Assembly: GCA_030704615.1 (NCBI GenBank)
Contig: CM060734.1
Coordinates: 26,474,001-26,538,000 of the forward strand
DNA length: 64,000 nucleotides
Direction of reading: 5' to 3'
Source: Takakia lepidozioides
Taxonomy: Eukaryota > Streptophyta > Takakiopsida > Takakiales > Takakiaceae
In this document: piece by piece, positions 11,510 to 21,826 of the stretch
Layout: every line of letters begins with the position of its first letter
Numbering within the stretch: position 1 is the first letter of the stretch
Position numbers and translations under genes: made by a program
Notes under the pieces: generated by a model
Databases searched by the model: none
What the model was told of the DNA's origin: nothing
The model's input: the letters and a program-made list of their open reading frames with translations, nothing else

Positions 11510-11840
11510 GCTGGCCACCTGGGCATGCCATCGTGTCATGCCACCTGGACATGCGCACAGGGCACGCCACCTGGACATTGCCACGCGCCACGTGGAGGAG
11601 AGGGCACGTGGCAGCCCTGGATCGCTCCTGCCACGCGACATGGAATAATGATGCAGCGACATGTGGCATTTTGAACATGGCGTAGGGGGTACGTGGAATA
11701 ATAGGGGGATGACACGTGGATTTTTGGACATGGTTGTGGGGGCCACGTGGAATAATTTGGGGGGGACACGTGGATTATGGAAAACTAGGGGGTACACATG
11801 GATTATGGAAAACCAGGGGGGCCACGTGGAGTGAGGATGC
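11510..11840 (+). repeat. G-box (CACGTGG) minisatellite
   Basis: About ten copies of CACGTGG or close variants recur, many inside a unit of roughly 35-45 bp that reads CACGTGGATTATGGAAAACC or CACGTGGAATAAT. The core ACGTGG(C) is the binding motif of plant bZIP and bHLH factors. Whether it is used is unknown; it may be the subterminal repeat of a DNA transposon. Confidence 0.7.
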
Positions 11841-11939
11841 AATGACACCTGCGAGGAGGTGGTTGTGGCCACATGACGCCAGTGTGGGTGATTCCACATG
11901 TGGGTGGGAAAATTCACAGATTTTGGGAGTCTAGGGTGA

Positions 11940-12440
11940 GGGACTAATCACACTCTGACTGTGCTTCTGCATGTCAAACTCACATGCTTGTGACATTGTG
12001 TACACTACTGGAAATGTAGTGCTGCTCATATGAACATACTGCAATTCTAAAAATCCATACATACGTACATACTACACATACTACACAAAATCAGTATACA
12101 GACCCTGCACACGAACAGAAGTAACAGCATGACAAAGACATGCATAATTGCGCATAGATCTACTTGCTACCAAACGGTTTCCAAATGACGCTTCATTGAA
12201 ATGTTTATATTAAACCCAATGACAATTCGAACTCCAAATGTTGACCAGCTTAAAGCCTCCTTTCAAACCCCTCCTGGTGCCTTGTTAAAACTTGTCTGAC
12301 AGTCTTTGTTGAAGAGCACTACAAGTCATACTTAACAACAATCATTTAAGCATGCTGCCTCTTCAACACCCCTCATCTTTCAAGTCTTACAGTGATCATG
12401 ATTTTATATTACTTGACAAACATCCTACAATCGAAACATT
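11940..12440. other. Unassigned sequence
   Basis: A small inverted pair CACTAC-TGGAAAT-GTAGTG lies at 12,003-12,021. Nothing else was recognised. Confidence 0.4.
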
Positions 12441-12469
12441 TGCATGGCACACCTGCGTTTCAGGCAGTC

Positions 12470-12860
12470 CTCCCAGGTACCCGTTGGAATACATTCAACG
12501 GGTGAACGGATGGTTGCCCATCCACATCATTTTTGTTTGCTTCCAAACTTTGCCAGTACGTTCGAGACACCCTCTCACAGGTCCCGGACTAATATGAGAT
12601 CAATCGAAATTCATCGATGGCTCAACGGATGGTTGGCCATCGAAAAATTTTGGTTCGCTTTGAGACTTGGCCACTATGTTCAATGTACCATGTAAGAGCC
12701 CCAGAGTAATATGAGATCATCGAAATTCGTTCAATGGCCAACGGATGGTGTATATCCAAATGATTTTTCATTCGCTTTGAGACTTGGCCAGTGTGTTTTC
12801 TCTGATACCTCCCAGTGTAATATGAGATCAATCAAAATTCGTTCGATGGGCCAATGAGGC
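12470..12860 (+). repeat. Tandem satellite, ~115-bp monomer
   Basis: The string TAATATGAGATCA(A)TCGAAATTC recurs at about 12,590, 12,704 and 12,815, each followed by an AACGGATGGT-GCC-type segment and then TTCGCTTTGAGACTTGGCCA. About three and a half diverged units are present. The same satellite occurs inverted at 49.8-50.1 kb. Confidence 0.8.
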
Positions 12861-13100
12861 GTTCACTTGTCATCTGGTTTTTGTTCAATTCGAAAAAGAA
12901 ATCCTGCAATGCGTGCACGACTATTGCACCCATTGAACGGATGTGGTTGAAGCCCCTCTTTTGCCCCCATGCGCTTGAACATGTGTGCAACACGTGTGCG
13001 GAGACACAACAGACGAATAAATCATTTGCCTCCCCATCGACGCGCTCACCCCTCAAGCCATTCCAGAATTTAATCGAATTTAAATTAATTTTAAACCAAT
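12850..13100 (+). repeat. Dispersed repeat (copy 1)
   Basis: It shares with 47,990-48,255 and 48,590-48,715 the order GCGTTCAC, TTGCACCCAT-AACGGAT, ATGTG-GCAACAC-TGTGC, CGACGC-CTCACCC, AATCGAATTTAAA. It follows directly after the satellite, and the family is non-coding. Confidence 0.65.
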
Positions 13101-13240
13101 AAATAGGTTTGCACTAGGGGTTTCTGGCACGTATGAAAATGTGTTTTCTTTTTTACTATTACTTAGGTGTATATGATGTTTTTTTAGTCCATATAGTTTT
13201 TCATGTGTAACACTGCAGTCATTAAAATTCAACTTTAAGA
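13100..13240. mobile_element. Fragment of small transposon family (also at 16.1-16.5 kb)
   Basis: The stretch TGTGTTTTC..., ATATGATGTTTTTTTAGTCC, then a CTGCAGTCA-type end resembles 16,465-16,545. It is AT-rich and non-coding. Confidence 0.4.
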
Positions 13241-13269
13241 ATCCATAGCTCTGTCTCTACACAGATCAT

Positions 13270-13460
13270 GCATACATCCTTGCCTTGCTGCTAGCATCTG
13301 ACAATGACAGCCTAGATTTGTTCTAGCAAACACCCAACTCAACTAATTATCACATTAATTCATATGCTCAATTGCATCTACTACTCTCTGTATTCGAATA
13401 GGCATTCACCTTTTTGCCTCCACCATTGACTGGGGTCAGAAAAGTATTCAAAGACTATGA
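13270..13460 (-). pseudogene. Inverted OSB-like module fragment
   Basis: The reverse complement matches 290-480 and 1,590-1,790, including GAATACTTTTCTGACCCCAG (the EYFSDPS piece), AAAAAGGTGAATGCCT, and the intron-like CTAGCAGCAAGG. It is the only copy of this module in opposite orientation. Confidence 0.7.
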
Positions 13461-13850
13461 AAGGAGACAATAGGCCCAAGGATTATGGGAAGCTGGAGAT
13501 AAATACAAGGTTGATGATGCTGAAAAGTAGTAAAAAACAACCATGGTATCTCATTGGGAAGGGCCTTATGATTTTATAGGATACAAGGACACTAACACTA
13601 CATCAAGGACATGAGAGGCAGGACGTCGATGTAAGTTGAAGGATGGAGCAGGAAAAAAGTGGGTAAGAAGCAGGCGTGATCTGAAGCTATTTGTACCAAT
13701 GATAAATGCTCAGCCTGCAGACATGGTCAGGAACCTGACACTTAAAAACGGAGACACACTACATATGTAGTGTGAATGGGTGGGGGGTTTTACCACTCTC
13801 TAAAAATTATAATGTGAATAGTTGTTGTCTTTTCTTAACATTTCTCCATA
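13461..13850. other. Unassigned sequence before gypsy element
   Basis: A polypurine-rich stretch and the tract ATGGGTGGGGGGT occur near 13,766-13,780. No coding sequence is recognised and no LTR was identified. Confidence 0.35.
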
Positions 13851-13859
13851 GGTCTACCT

Positions 13860-15005
13860 TCAGTTTTGCTATGACCTGAATCTTCTCCCTGCCTCATCAT
13901 GGTTGTCATGCTTTCAACATAATCATCTAAGTCTGGAGCAGCAGTTAAAGTTGCTTTGTTTGTCCAGTCCCAGACCTGGCACCCTTCCTGTCAACACTTG
14001 GTAAGAAGAGTAGTTAGTAGAAGCCTGCACACCCCCTCTGTAACCAAGCAAGGATATGTAAAGGTTTTGATCCCACTCAGTTTCACTCCCCACTCCCAAA
14101 GTTGTTATACTTTGAGCTTGAATGATTTTATCACTTGTTCGACCATCCCATTGCTTTGGGGCCAGTAAGGGGCATTGTGCTCCCTTCTGATTCCAAATGT
14201 ACAACATACATCCTCAAACTCTCCTTCCACTTAGTGCCATTGTCTGTGAGTATATAGTATGTGGACATCCATACCTACTAATGACCTCTTCCACCAGAAA
14301 ACGAGTCGTGGTTCCTGCCGTGTGATCAACAACAGGGGTTGCCTCCACCCACTTGGAGTAATGGTCAATTGCAACCAAAAAGTACCGGTTTCCTCTTGTT
14401 GTGACCGGGGGTGGTCCAGCTGTATCCAATGCAACTCTGTAAAACAAATCTACCAAAAGGATTCTCTGAAGTTTGGCGATTCCTGATCGTAGCACTCCCT
14501 TATCATTGGTAAATTGGCACTGCATGCACCCTTTTAGTACCCTTCCCAGCTGCATGGTCCTATTGTGCCAAAAGAACCGTCTGCATAGTTCTTCTTGTGT
14601 TCTTCTGATGCCAAAATGGGCAGTGGCTTCATGCAATTCCCTTATAATGCCCTCTCTTTCATAGGGCCCACCCCTAAAAAGGGGCAGTAGCCGCAAGAAG
14701 AAGTGGCTCTTAGTTACGCCGGCCTCGACCAGAGTCTTCTCTCTCTCTGCCCTCTCTTTCTCTTTTTGGTGACCTACAAGCTTCCCTTCAAAGAACACTT
14801 CTCCCTTAGAGTATGAGTACTGACTAGCTGCACGCTGTGTAGCCCGTCTACTCTCCTTCTCTATTAGGCAATCATTTGGATCTCCAAAACAGAGTACATG
14901 CATGGCTTCTATAGCATCAAGTATATCAGATGCCCTTTCTTCCTTACCAGCTGTTGTCTCCTGGTTGTCAGTGATCTGATTCCTCCCCCCACCTTTCAGC
15001 TGCAT
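13860..15005 (-). pseudogene. Ty3/gypsy integrase (element 1), broken
   Basis: The frame reads HEATAHFGIRRTQEELC then CMQC, the His-His-Cys-Cys zinc domain of a retroviral-type integrase, followed by the core start VALDTAGPPPVTTRGNRYF (first catalytic Asp) and DHYSKWVEATPV. The second catalytic Asp is lost in a frame change near 14,215-14,260; another frame then reads NAPYWPQSNGMVEQ (region of the catalytic Glu) and EWDQNLYISLLGYRGGVQAS. A gypsy integrase is about 400 residues and this one is spread over several frames. A LINE tail sits within the region before the zinc domain. The copy is inactive. Confidence 0.85.
14661..14747 (+). mobile_element. Extremely 5'-truncated LINE tail with target duplication
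   Basis: The block ATAGGGCCCACCCCTAAAAA to AGAGTCTTCTCTCTCTC matches the 3' end of the LINE at 22,736-23,385. It is flanked by the 13-bp direct repeat TGCCCTCTCTTTC at 14,648-14,660 and 14,748-14,760, the signature of target-primed reverse transcription. Only about 87 bp of the element was copied. The conserved tail has a small C-rich/G-rich hairpin and a TC-rich end in place of poly(A). Confidence 0.85.
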
Positions 15006-15333
15006 GTAGTAATGACATCTGAATAGCCTTAGTGGATGTAGTACTCCAATTTTGCCAGCCTTATTTGATCATGTCCTCATGAAGTGGACCTTTCTCTTAC
15101 TGAGACGTGTCCTCAGAGTCTGAGAGGTAGATAGTTCTAACAGAGCACCCACCTCTTGTGTCACTCTCAAGTGAGACTTCTGCCGAATGAGGTTGCTGGT
15201 TGTGTTCCTTTTCTTCCTCATTTTCATCATGTTGAAGGGACAATGTCTCCTCAGAGCTCCCTTCTTCATGTTGTGACTGCTCATCCTGGTGAGTGTGTGA
15301 TGCTTCCCCTTCTTCTGGTTCATGTCTCCGCCT

Positions 15334-16065
15334 CTAAGATCCTCGGGTGGTCACCACATGAATAGTGGGACATGAAAGCATCACAGTTGTTTCTCCCTTG
15401 ATATTGGTTGCAGCAACAACTTCCTTTTCTGCAACCACATTGTTACCCATTTTCCCCCCAAGCATATTGACAAACCCTGCCTGGCCATTGCTGGCACCTT
15501 GGACCATGGCTGCGAAGGTCACATTTTTCTCCACAATGTTAGGCATGAGTCCTGGCACTGGCCCCCTTTTCAGTATGCCATTAGCATATCCCCTGGTCAT
15601 CAGACTCCTTGTGGCACAACTATCTACCCTAGGGATGAACTCAAATGAAAAGTCACCCAGTAAATATGTACCACTATGGTATTCTGAACACAACCACCAA
15701 TATGGGTCTAACTCGGTTTCCAAAGAGAAATGACTTCCCAGCAGTCTGTCCTTGAAATGCCAGAATCCCCACACACATGCATAGTACTCTTCCCTCTTGC
15801 AGACCATCTCTCATCTCTCAGTGTTGTACCCGACCTATCTACGGGCGTGTTCTCTCAATTTTTTCTTGCTCTCTTCATACTGAAACAATAAAGCTATTAT
15901 GGCACCTCTGTCCCATTCCAGTTTAAGAAGAGAGACCCTATCCATCTTTCTCTCATCTCTTTTTTGACTGTAGAGAGAAGTGGAATATACCTCAAGATCC
16001 TCAGTTTCTTCTGCTGGACCCATTGGATACCTGCTCAGAGCATCCACGTTAGCGGGTATTTGTAG
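15334..16065 (-). pseudogene. Ty3/gypsy RNase H-to-integrase linker (element 1)
   Basis: The frame just left of the inserted transposon reads ILQIPANVDALSRYP, the conserved N-x-DALSR motif at the end of the gypsy RNase H domain. The part at 15,334-15,807 lies further downstream in the element and shows no clear catalytic motif. RNase H proper has been lost to the insertion of a small DNA transposon and a SINE immediately upstream. Confidence 0.75.
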
Positions 16066-16551
16066 GATTGGGTGTCTCAAAAACGGCAGATGTTGAGTCC
16101 ATGAAAGTCCATGAAGATAAAATAAAATAAAAAATCATCCTATGTTTTATTTATTTTTTAGAAAAATAGATAGTAGTATACCTAACATTTTTAGTGAAGA
16201 GTCCCCCTCAAAATATTGAAGGCATTGTTTAATTTGAAAATATCAAAACTTAGAGTTTACAAACACTTGTCCATATACCACATGGAATCTCTAGATTATA
16301 GGTTTGTATGCCTTTGTAGTAAGAGATGACATCCCAAAAACCCAAAACATAACATGTTATGGACAATTTAGTTTTTAGGTCATAAAATAGTTCATAGCTC
16401 TCAATACCTAAGGTAACTAGTCCATATAAAAGTGGGTTTGGGTTTAAAAATGACACCCCTAGTATGTTTTCCTTTGTGCATTATATGAGTGTAGATGATT
16501 TTTTTTTAGTCCATAAGATTTTATATATAACATCTGTGCAGTCCAAAAGTA
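16066..16551 (-). mobile_element. Small non-autonomous DNA transposon copy inside gypsy 1
   Basis: It begins GGTGTCTCAAAAACGGCAGA and continues with CCATGAAAGTCCATG and CTAACATTTTTAGTGAAGAG, matching the reverse complement of the right half of the complete element at 58,586-59,325. The terminal inverted-repeat bases are not clean here. It splits the RNase H region of the gypsy element. It has no coding capacity. Confidence 0.65.
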
Positions 16552-16680
16552 TGACACCCCTCGAAGGGAGCGCAACTTATGGAGTCACTTCACCCCCAAG
16601 GGCTACTGCCTTCCGCTAGGAAGGTGGACACCTTCATGACACACCAGACCGTGGTTTGAACCCACAACCAGAGCTATGGA
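16552..16680 (-). mobile_element. tRNA-derived SINE, 5'-truncated copy
   Basis: It is a close match to 45,650-45,770, including AAGGTGGACACCTTCATGAC and ACCGTGGTTTGAACCCACAA. On the minus strand the latter reads GGGTTCAAACCAC, an RNA polymerase III B box. The tRNA-like head with the A box, present in the 45.8-kb copy, is missing. It sits directly after the RT active-site region of gypsy 1. Confidence 0.75.
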
Positions 16681-17329
16681 TATTAACATCATTTACAAAG
16701 ACCTTTACACAATCCTTGATCTCCTTCTTAAGAACAGTATTCATAGTCCTATGAAAAGTAGTTGTGGCATTTTTCAGCCCAAATGGCATTACAAGCCATT
16801 CATATGTAAACCTTTCCTTATGATTACAGCAGTCTTGCTGATGTCACTTTCATCCATTTGTATCTGCCAGAACCCATTTTGTAAATCCAGAGCTCAGAAA
16901 ACCACTTGGACTTTCCCAGCTGGTTTAACACATCCTGGATTAAAGGCATGAGATAAGAATCTCTTCTGGTCAAGCGGTTCACAAGCCTGAAGTCACCACA
17001 AAAGCGCTAAGACCCATCTTTTTTTGGTGGTAGCAAGACCATTCTAAATTACTCTCCTTCATCTTCCCTTGTGAAATTAGAGTCTCAATCTATCCTTGTA
17101 CCTCATTCTCTTCCCATTCAGACAGACGACTGGGACGACTCCTACATGGAGGGAAACCTTGAGTGTCAATTACGTGTTCTACCTCATTGCAGTAACCCAC
17201 GTCAACCTTACTCAGAGCAAAGCAATGCTCACTTTCTCGCAGCTCTAGCTCCAACGCCAGTGTCTGTTCATGAGTCAGTTCAGGATTGATTCGAAGTCTG
17301 GTTCTCAGACTCCGCCAGCGACTCTCCAT
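16676..17329 (-). pseudogene. Ty3/gypsy reverse transcriptase (element 1), broken
   Basis: The pre-RT segment reads VEHVIDTQGFPPCRSRPSRL (17,090-17,329); the fingers-palm part reads DLQNGFWQIQMDESDISKTA, then WLVMPFGLKNATTTFHRT, ending in FVNDVNIHS. The last should be the F/Y-x-D-D box; the first Asp is replaced by Asn, which would abolish activity. Frames change several times and the thumb is missing because a SINE follows directly. Confidence 0.85.
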
Positions 17330-17403
17330 TTTTTCTCCATGACTGAGTTTTATATTTCTTCCTCTATACTGTGTAGAAAGCTAGCTACCCTCATGCTCTC
17401 TTC

Positions 17404-18460
17404 CTATGTGACTATCTGATTCCAGTCATGGAAGTCGTCTTTTATCTCAACATTGTTGTTGCCTAGTTCACCATTCCAAGCTTTTTGATATGCTTCTTGT
17501 ATAATTGAAGCAGCCATACTACGATGAGTCTCTTCCCGAAGCAGTTCAGACATTCCTTGGTCCTTGAACAAGTCTTCTCCTAGGGTGACGTCATCAATAA
17601 TTCTCTCAATATCCCTCAGATCTACATCTTTCAGATCCTCACTCTGACTAGATCCCTCCATCTCCTAATCTCTGTGAGATTCAGATGTCTCAGACTCTGG
17701 AAAGTCCTCTTCTGTATCCATACACTCTTCCATAGGCTCTCTCTCCTCTTCCCATAAACCCAAATACTGCTCATCAGAGGACAAAGACTACACATTATCA
17801 GTTGTTACTTGGCTTCTTGGGTTCCCCGCCCCAACAGATTCTTTCTGGTAATCTAACTCACTGACTGTAGATTCTAGGAAATTTATGGTATGCAAAGGAA
17901 AATGAGCATAATCCTTGCCTGGCCCCATAGCGAATGCAAATAGTCTCGGCTTCCGTATCCACCACAGCCCCGAACTTCTTCAGAAAGGATCCAGCCCCAG
18001 AAGCATGTGATAAGTATTTGTGTTCACTACCATAAAGGAAAGACGATTTGTCAGTTCCCCTACTTTAACCTTGAGATCCTCAAGCCTACCCATTGTTGTT
18101 TCAACAGCACCAGATGCTACTCAGTAGGTTATGTCTCTGTCAGTAACAACAGAACCCATCAGCCCCAGGTCTCGAACATTACTTGCAGATATAACCGACA
18201 ACATTTCACTTGTGTCAATTTGCCCCAAGACCTGAAAATCTCCCATAGTGATCATGAAGTGCCTTTACCTTACTAGTGTAGGCATATGATATTGTAGGTT
18301 CAGCATCTCTGGAGTACAGTGGCTTGGGAGCAGCCCTCACATTTGCCACAATGTGAGTTGCTTCTTTTTGTTGTACCATTGCCCTTTCTACCACCTTGAC
18401 TAAACCCTTCAACTTATCTAGCTCTCCAGGCACTGCCATGATAAGATCCATGGGAGACAA
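17404..18460 (-). pseudogene. Ty3/gypsy protease and linker region (element 1), broken
   Basis: Around 17,935-18,240 (mixed frames) one reads VASGAVETTMGRLEDLKVKV, then a F-M-V-V-N-T piece and YHMLLGLDPFLKKFGAVVD, which match the C-terminal half of a gypsy retropepsin (ILG-D motif). An acidic region follows (17,404-17,900: DLRDIERIIDDVTLGED). On the upstream side, 18,215-18,460 reads MDLIMAVPGELDKLKGLVKV, an unassigned gag-protease linker. No zinc knuckle or LTR was found. Stops and frame changes make it non-functional. Confidence 0.6.
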
Positions 18461-18479
18461 TGAAATCCTCCCTTATAGA

Positions 18480-19370
18480 AATGATTCAATATGTCATGGT
18501 TTTAGTCATGGTTAATTAGAATGACCTATTTCTAGTTAACTAGGACATTTTGGATATTTATATTTGTATTTTGTGTGTTGGGACTTCATTTGGTCTCACA
18601 TGCCAAGTGAGGTATCAAGCCTCACTTGGGACATGGGGACGGGTTTTCCCCTTGTGAGTGTTGAGGAGGGCTCATCTTCTTGTAGTTGAGCCTCCATGAG
18701 CCTCTCCCACCTCCATAGCTCTAGGTATTGAGAGGGAGTGTGGTGAGGGCTTTGTAGGGTGAATTCCCTTAGCAAAGGTGCCATTGGCTTGACTTAGTTT
18801 ATGTGATTGAGTAGATTCATGAGTGGAGTGTTTCCATTGTGTTCACTTTCATTATCACTACAAGAAGATGACCTTATGCTTGTGAGTGCGGAGTGTAAGG
18901 ATTAGTTTTGCACTTGTATGTTAAAGAGGTTGAGAGCTAGGAGAATTTAGCTCTTCTATCACAAGGCTTGTAAGGGTTGCAAGGAAAGGTACTTGTGGTG
19001 TTACACCAAGGTGTTAGAGAGCTCAAGAAGGAGCTTGTTTGCCACAAGATTTGCAAGGATTGCAAGAGGGAAGTCTTGTGTGTGTGGAAGCATGGATTCT
19101 AGGGTTTGAGAATCATTCTATGCATTTATGGAGTCAATGGTGTATGTCATGGCATGTGGAGAGCGACCAAATGGTTCTTAGTGCTCATTTCACTAGCAAT
19201 CTAGGGTTAAACAAGCTCAAGTGTGGATGCTGTGGAAGAGAAGCCAAGGAGCTTGAAGACAACAAGGGCAAACACTTGGAGAGCATTAGGAAACTCAAGA
19301 GGTTAGAAGGGGAGCATGTTGAGGAATTCGCGTTGAACTCATGGCCAGTTTTAATGTTAAATTTATAATT
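18480..19370. other. Unassigned, LTR-like sequence
   Basis: Homology to the gypsy element stops at about 18,480. The composition (GT-rich, direct repeats of CTCACTTGG, TTGTAAGG, GCAAGGA) is like that of a plant LTR, but I found no second copy in the window, so this is not called as an LTR. Confidence 0.3.
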
Positions 19371-19554
19371 TTTACGTTATGAAATTTCAACCTGTTTTAC
19401 TGTTATTTGATATAATTGCCGAATTGTTATAGAGTCTATTACAATTATCCAGGTTTGATTGTATGCTGCTTTCTGGTATGTTAGTTGGTGTGCATGTATA
19501 TTTATTTTCATTGGCCACATCAATTCATCAATTTTTCATTACCAACGTTGGGTG

Positions 19555-19905
19555 GTTATTTAAATTTCTCTCTCATACCCGGCGGTTACCTATCCGGTTA
19601 TATATATGACTGGCGGAGGCAAAAAATAAATTAATTGGTGCAGTTAAGAACCGACGGAGGTCACGCACTCAAATAACCGAGCAAATAACCTTTTAAAGAA
19701 CCGCTCGATACTCGCGGTTATCTGATGAACACCGCTGGTTATTTGAGATTTTTGCAAGTATTAACCGCAACCACAGGTTATATCTAGCCATCAAAAATTT
19801 AATAACCACAACCACAGGTTAGTAGTTTTCTAAAATTTGAAGCAACCGGAACTGTTGGTTATGAAAAAAATCAAATAACCGCCCAACATTGGTTTTTACC
19901 ATGTC
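19555..19905. repeat. Palindrome array, AATAACCG / CGGTTATT family
   Basis: Short inverted motifs recur with AT-rich spacers: GGTTATTT, CGGTTACC, AAATAACCG, CGCGGTTATC, GGTTATTTG, TTAACCGC, AATAACCAC, CAACCGGAAC, AATAACCGCC. At least a dozen half-sites occur in both orientations, so a transcript could fold into many small hairpins. It is non-coding. Confidence 0.75.
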
Positions 19906-19974
19906 ACATTATATTTGAGCTAGTACAATTATGTGTGAATGGGCCACAAGATCTTTTGCACTGATCTTTGCGAC

Positions 19975-20535
19975 ATCACAAGCTTCGCTTTGTAAAAAAC
20001 GACGTTTTAACCCCCAAGACTGAATCCATGACGCCTAGGGCGTCGAAGAAAAGGACTTGGCCAAATTGGCACTCCCCTGCTTTTCCCTGGTCGTACTGCA
20101 ACGCCATAGGCATCGCAGCAGAAGGGAACTTCCATAGCAACAGCCGAAGCGTCGCTTTTTCTCCCAAGACTGAACCTGCGACGCCTTGGCAAGGACTTGG
20201 CCAAACTGGCAGTCCTTGGGTTGTAGTGCGACGGTTGAGGCGTCGTCTCGATAGCGACGGCAGGCGCGTCGCTGTATAACAGCGATGTTTTTGGCCCCAA
20301 AGACTGACCCTGCGACGCCCCAGGCGTCGCAGCTATGGGCTTGGCCAAAATGGCAGTCCCTCGGTCGCACTACGATGCCTTAGGCGTCGATTCTGAAGCG
20401 ATGGCAGCAGCGTCGCTGTATAATAGCGACGCCTTTGCCCCCCAATACAGACCCTGAGATGCTCCGAGCGTCGCAGCTAGGGACTTGGCCAAATTGGCAG
20501 TCCCTTGGCCGCCTTGCGACGCCTCAGGTGTCGCA
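19975..20535. repeat. Palindrome array, GCGACGCC / GGCGTCGC family
   Basis: Pairs such as TGCGACGCC-CCA-GGCGTCGCA (20,311-20,330) recur, each followed by GGACTTGGCCAAA-TGGCAGTCCC. About four units of 130-160 bp are present, starting near 20,025, 20,170, 20,310 and 20,455. GC-rich arms with conserved non-palindromic sequence between them mark a tandem array of one module. Open frames on both strands here are by-products of the repeat. Confidence 0.85.
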
Positions 20536-20554
20536 AAAAAATCTGCGAGGAACA

Positions 20555-20880
20555 CGGCAACACGACAAACACGACAAACCCTAACCCTGAGCGAACTGCC
20601 ATGTTCGTGCAGGGAAATAGTCTGGGAGTTAAGCTGGCGTCATTACCGCGGAAACATGGCAAACACGGCAAAGGCGAAACACGGCAAGCCCTAACCCTAA
20701 CCCTAACCCTTAGCAAACTGCCATGTTCGTGCAGGGAAACAGACTGGGAATTAAGCTGACGTCGTTACCGCGGAAACACGGCAAACACGGCAAACCGGGG
20801 AAACACTGCAAATCCTAACCCCAAACCCTAACCCTAACCCTTACCGAACTGCCATGTTCGTGCAAGGAAATTAAGCGGGC
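20555..20880 (+). repeat. Tandem ~125-bp repeat with telomere-like CCCTAA runs
   Basis: CTGCCATGTTCGTGCA starts at 20,596, 20,719 and 20,849, periods 123 and 130 bp. Each unit carries ACCGCGGAAACACGGCAAAC and a short run of CCCTAA (up to three or four copies, at about 20,689-20,711). This is an interstitial telomere-like motif inside a larger tandem unit, not a chromosome end. Confidence 0.85.
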
Positions 20881-21054
20881 GTTAGGCACATGAGAATTTA
20901 AATTTCTTTAAATAAAAAGAAAAAAAGATTTTTATTTTTATTTTTATTTTTATTTCCCCCACCCCCCCCCTTTGGAGAACTGAGTGCGTCAACGCACTCA
21001 ATTTCTTCATGATCATGATTTCATGATGATCATCGACGACATCGACGACAGTGT

Positions 21055-21225
21055 TGTGCGGGTCCGGATTTTGACCCCGAGTACCCGGCGGGTTAGGGTC
21101 CGGGTTACCTATCCGGATCCGGACCCATGCCATCACCAAAAAGTCGGACCCTGACCCGGGTTCATTTTTAAAATGAACCCGGAACCGGACCCGGACCCGC
21201 CAGCTAGGTCCAGAACCTGTTAAAC
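21055..21225. repeat. GGGTCCGG / CCGGACCC palindrome cluster
   Basis: Inverted GGGTCCGG and CCGGACCC motifs recur, plus the palindrome GGGTTCATTTTTAAAATGAACCC (arms GGGTTCATTTT). Non-coding. Confidence 0.6.
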
Positions 21226-21299
21226 CCGCTACTCATGGGCCAGAGTAGGTATAGCCAATTAGTATAGCCATCTTCCCTAGTTCACTAGTTGACTTTCTA

Positions 21300-21715
21300 G
21301 AGAGTTATACTTTCTACATAGTTCTACTATTGTCAGTGGGTTGAAAAGCAACTCACTAGTGGGTGTGGCTGTTGCAGGAGTATATAGGAACAGTGACCAG
21401 AGAAGGTTGGGGCTTGGTGAGAGTGGGGCCAGGTGGGATCGCGGCTTGGGGCTCGTCTTCAAGGTGGAGCACTTGGGGCTGGTGGAGGGTGGGACCAGCT
21501 GCGTGAAGTGCTTGGGGAAGGAGTGCTTGGGGTTGACAAAGTAGGGCTGGGGGAATTGGGATCGTCGTGCTTCTAAAGGGGACTCAATATTGCCATGTTT
21601 GCCGTGTTTGGAAGTTTTACCGTGTTCACCTCTTCTTCCAAAATATACGCTTCCACGGTAATAAGACCCCCTCTAAACCCTGTTTTTGGTTATAGGACCT
21701 GCTTCTCCCTCCTCT
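21300..21715. other. Unassigned sequence
   Basis: Contains GGGGCTTG/GGGGCTGG-type short repeats (21,410-21,550). Nothing else was recognised. Confidence 0.35.
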
Positions 21716-21719
21716 AAAC

Positions 21720-21826
21720 CTTGGGCTCACGCTTAGCAAGCGTGAGCCTAGGCTCACGTTTAGAGGGCAAAGCGTGAACCCAGCTCCCGGGCTCGCATGG
21801 CTAGGCTCACGCCATAGCTACACTCG
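21720..21826. repeat. GCTCACGC inverted repeat cluster
   Basis: GGCTCACGCTT-AGC-AAGCGTGAGCC is a strong hairpin at 21,722-21,746, followed by further TAGGCTCACG copies. It ends exactly where homology to the methyltransferase retrotransposon starts (21,827). Confidence 0.75.

Noticed and set aside
12003-12021. CACTAC...GTAGTG as a CACTA element end
   Set aside because: It is a 19-bp palindrome with no subterminal repeats matching on either side; too short to support the call.
20689-20711. A chromosome end (telomere)
   Set aside because: Only three to four CCCTAA units, embedded in a tandem repeat with ordinary sequence on both sides.
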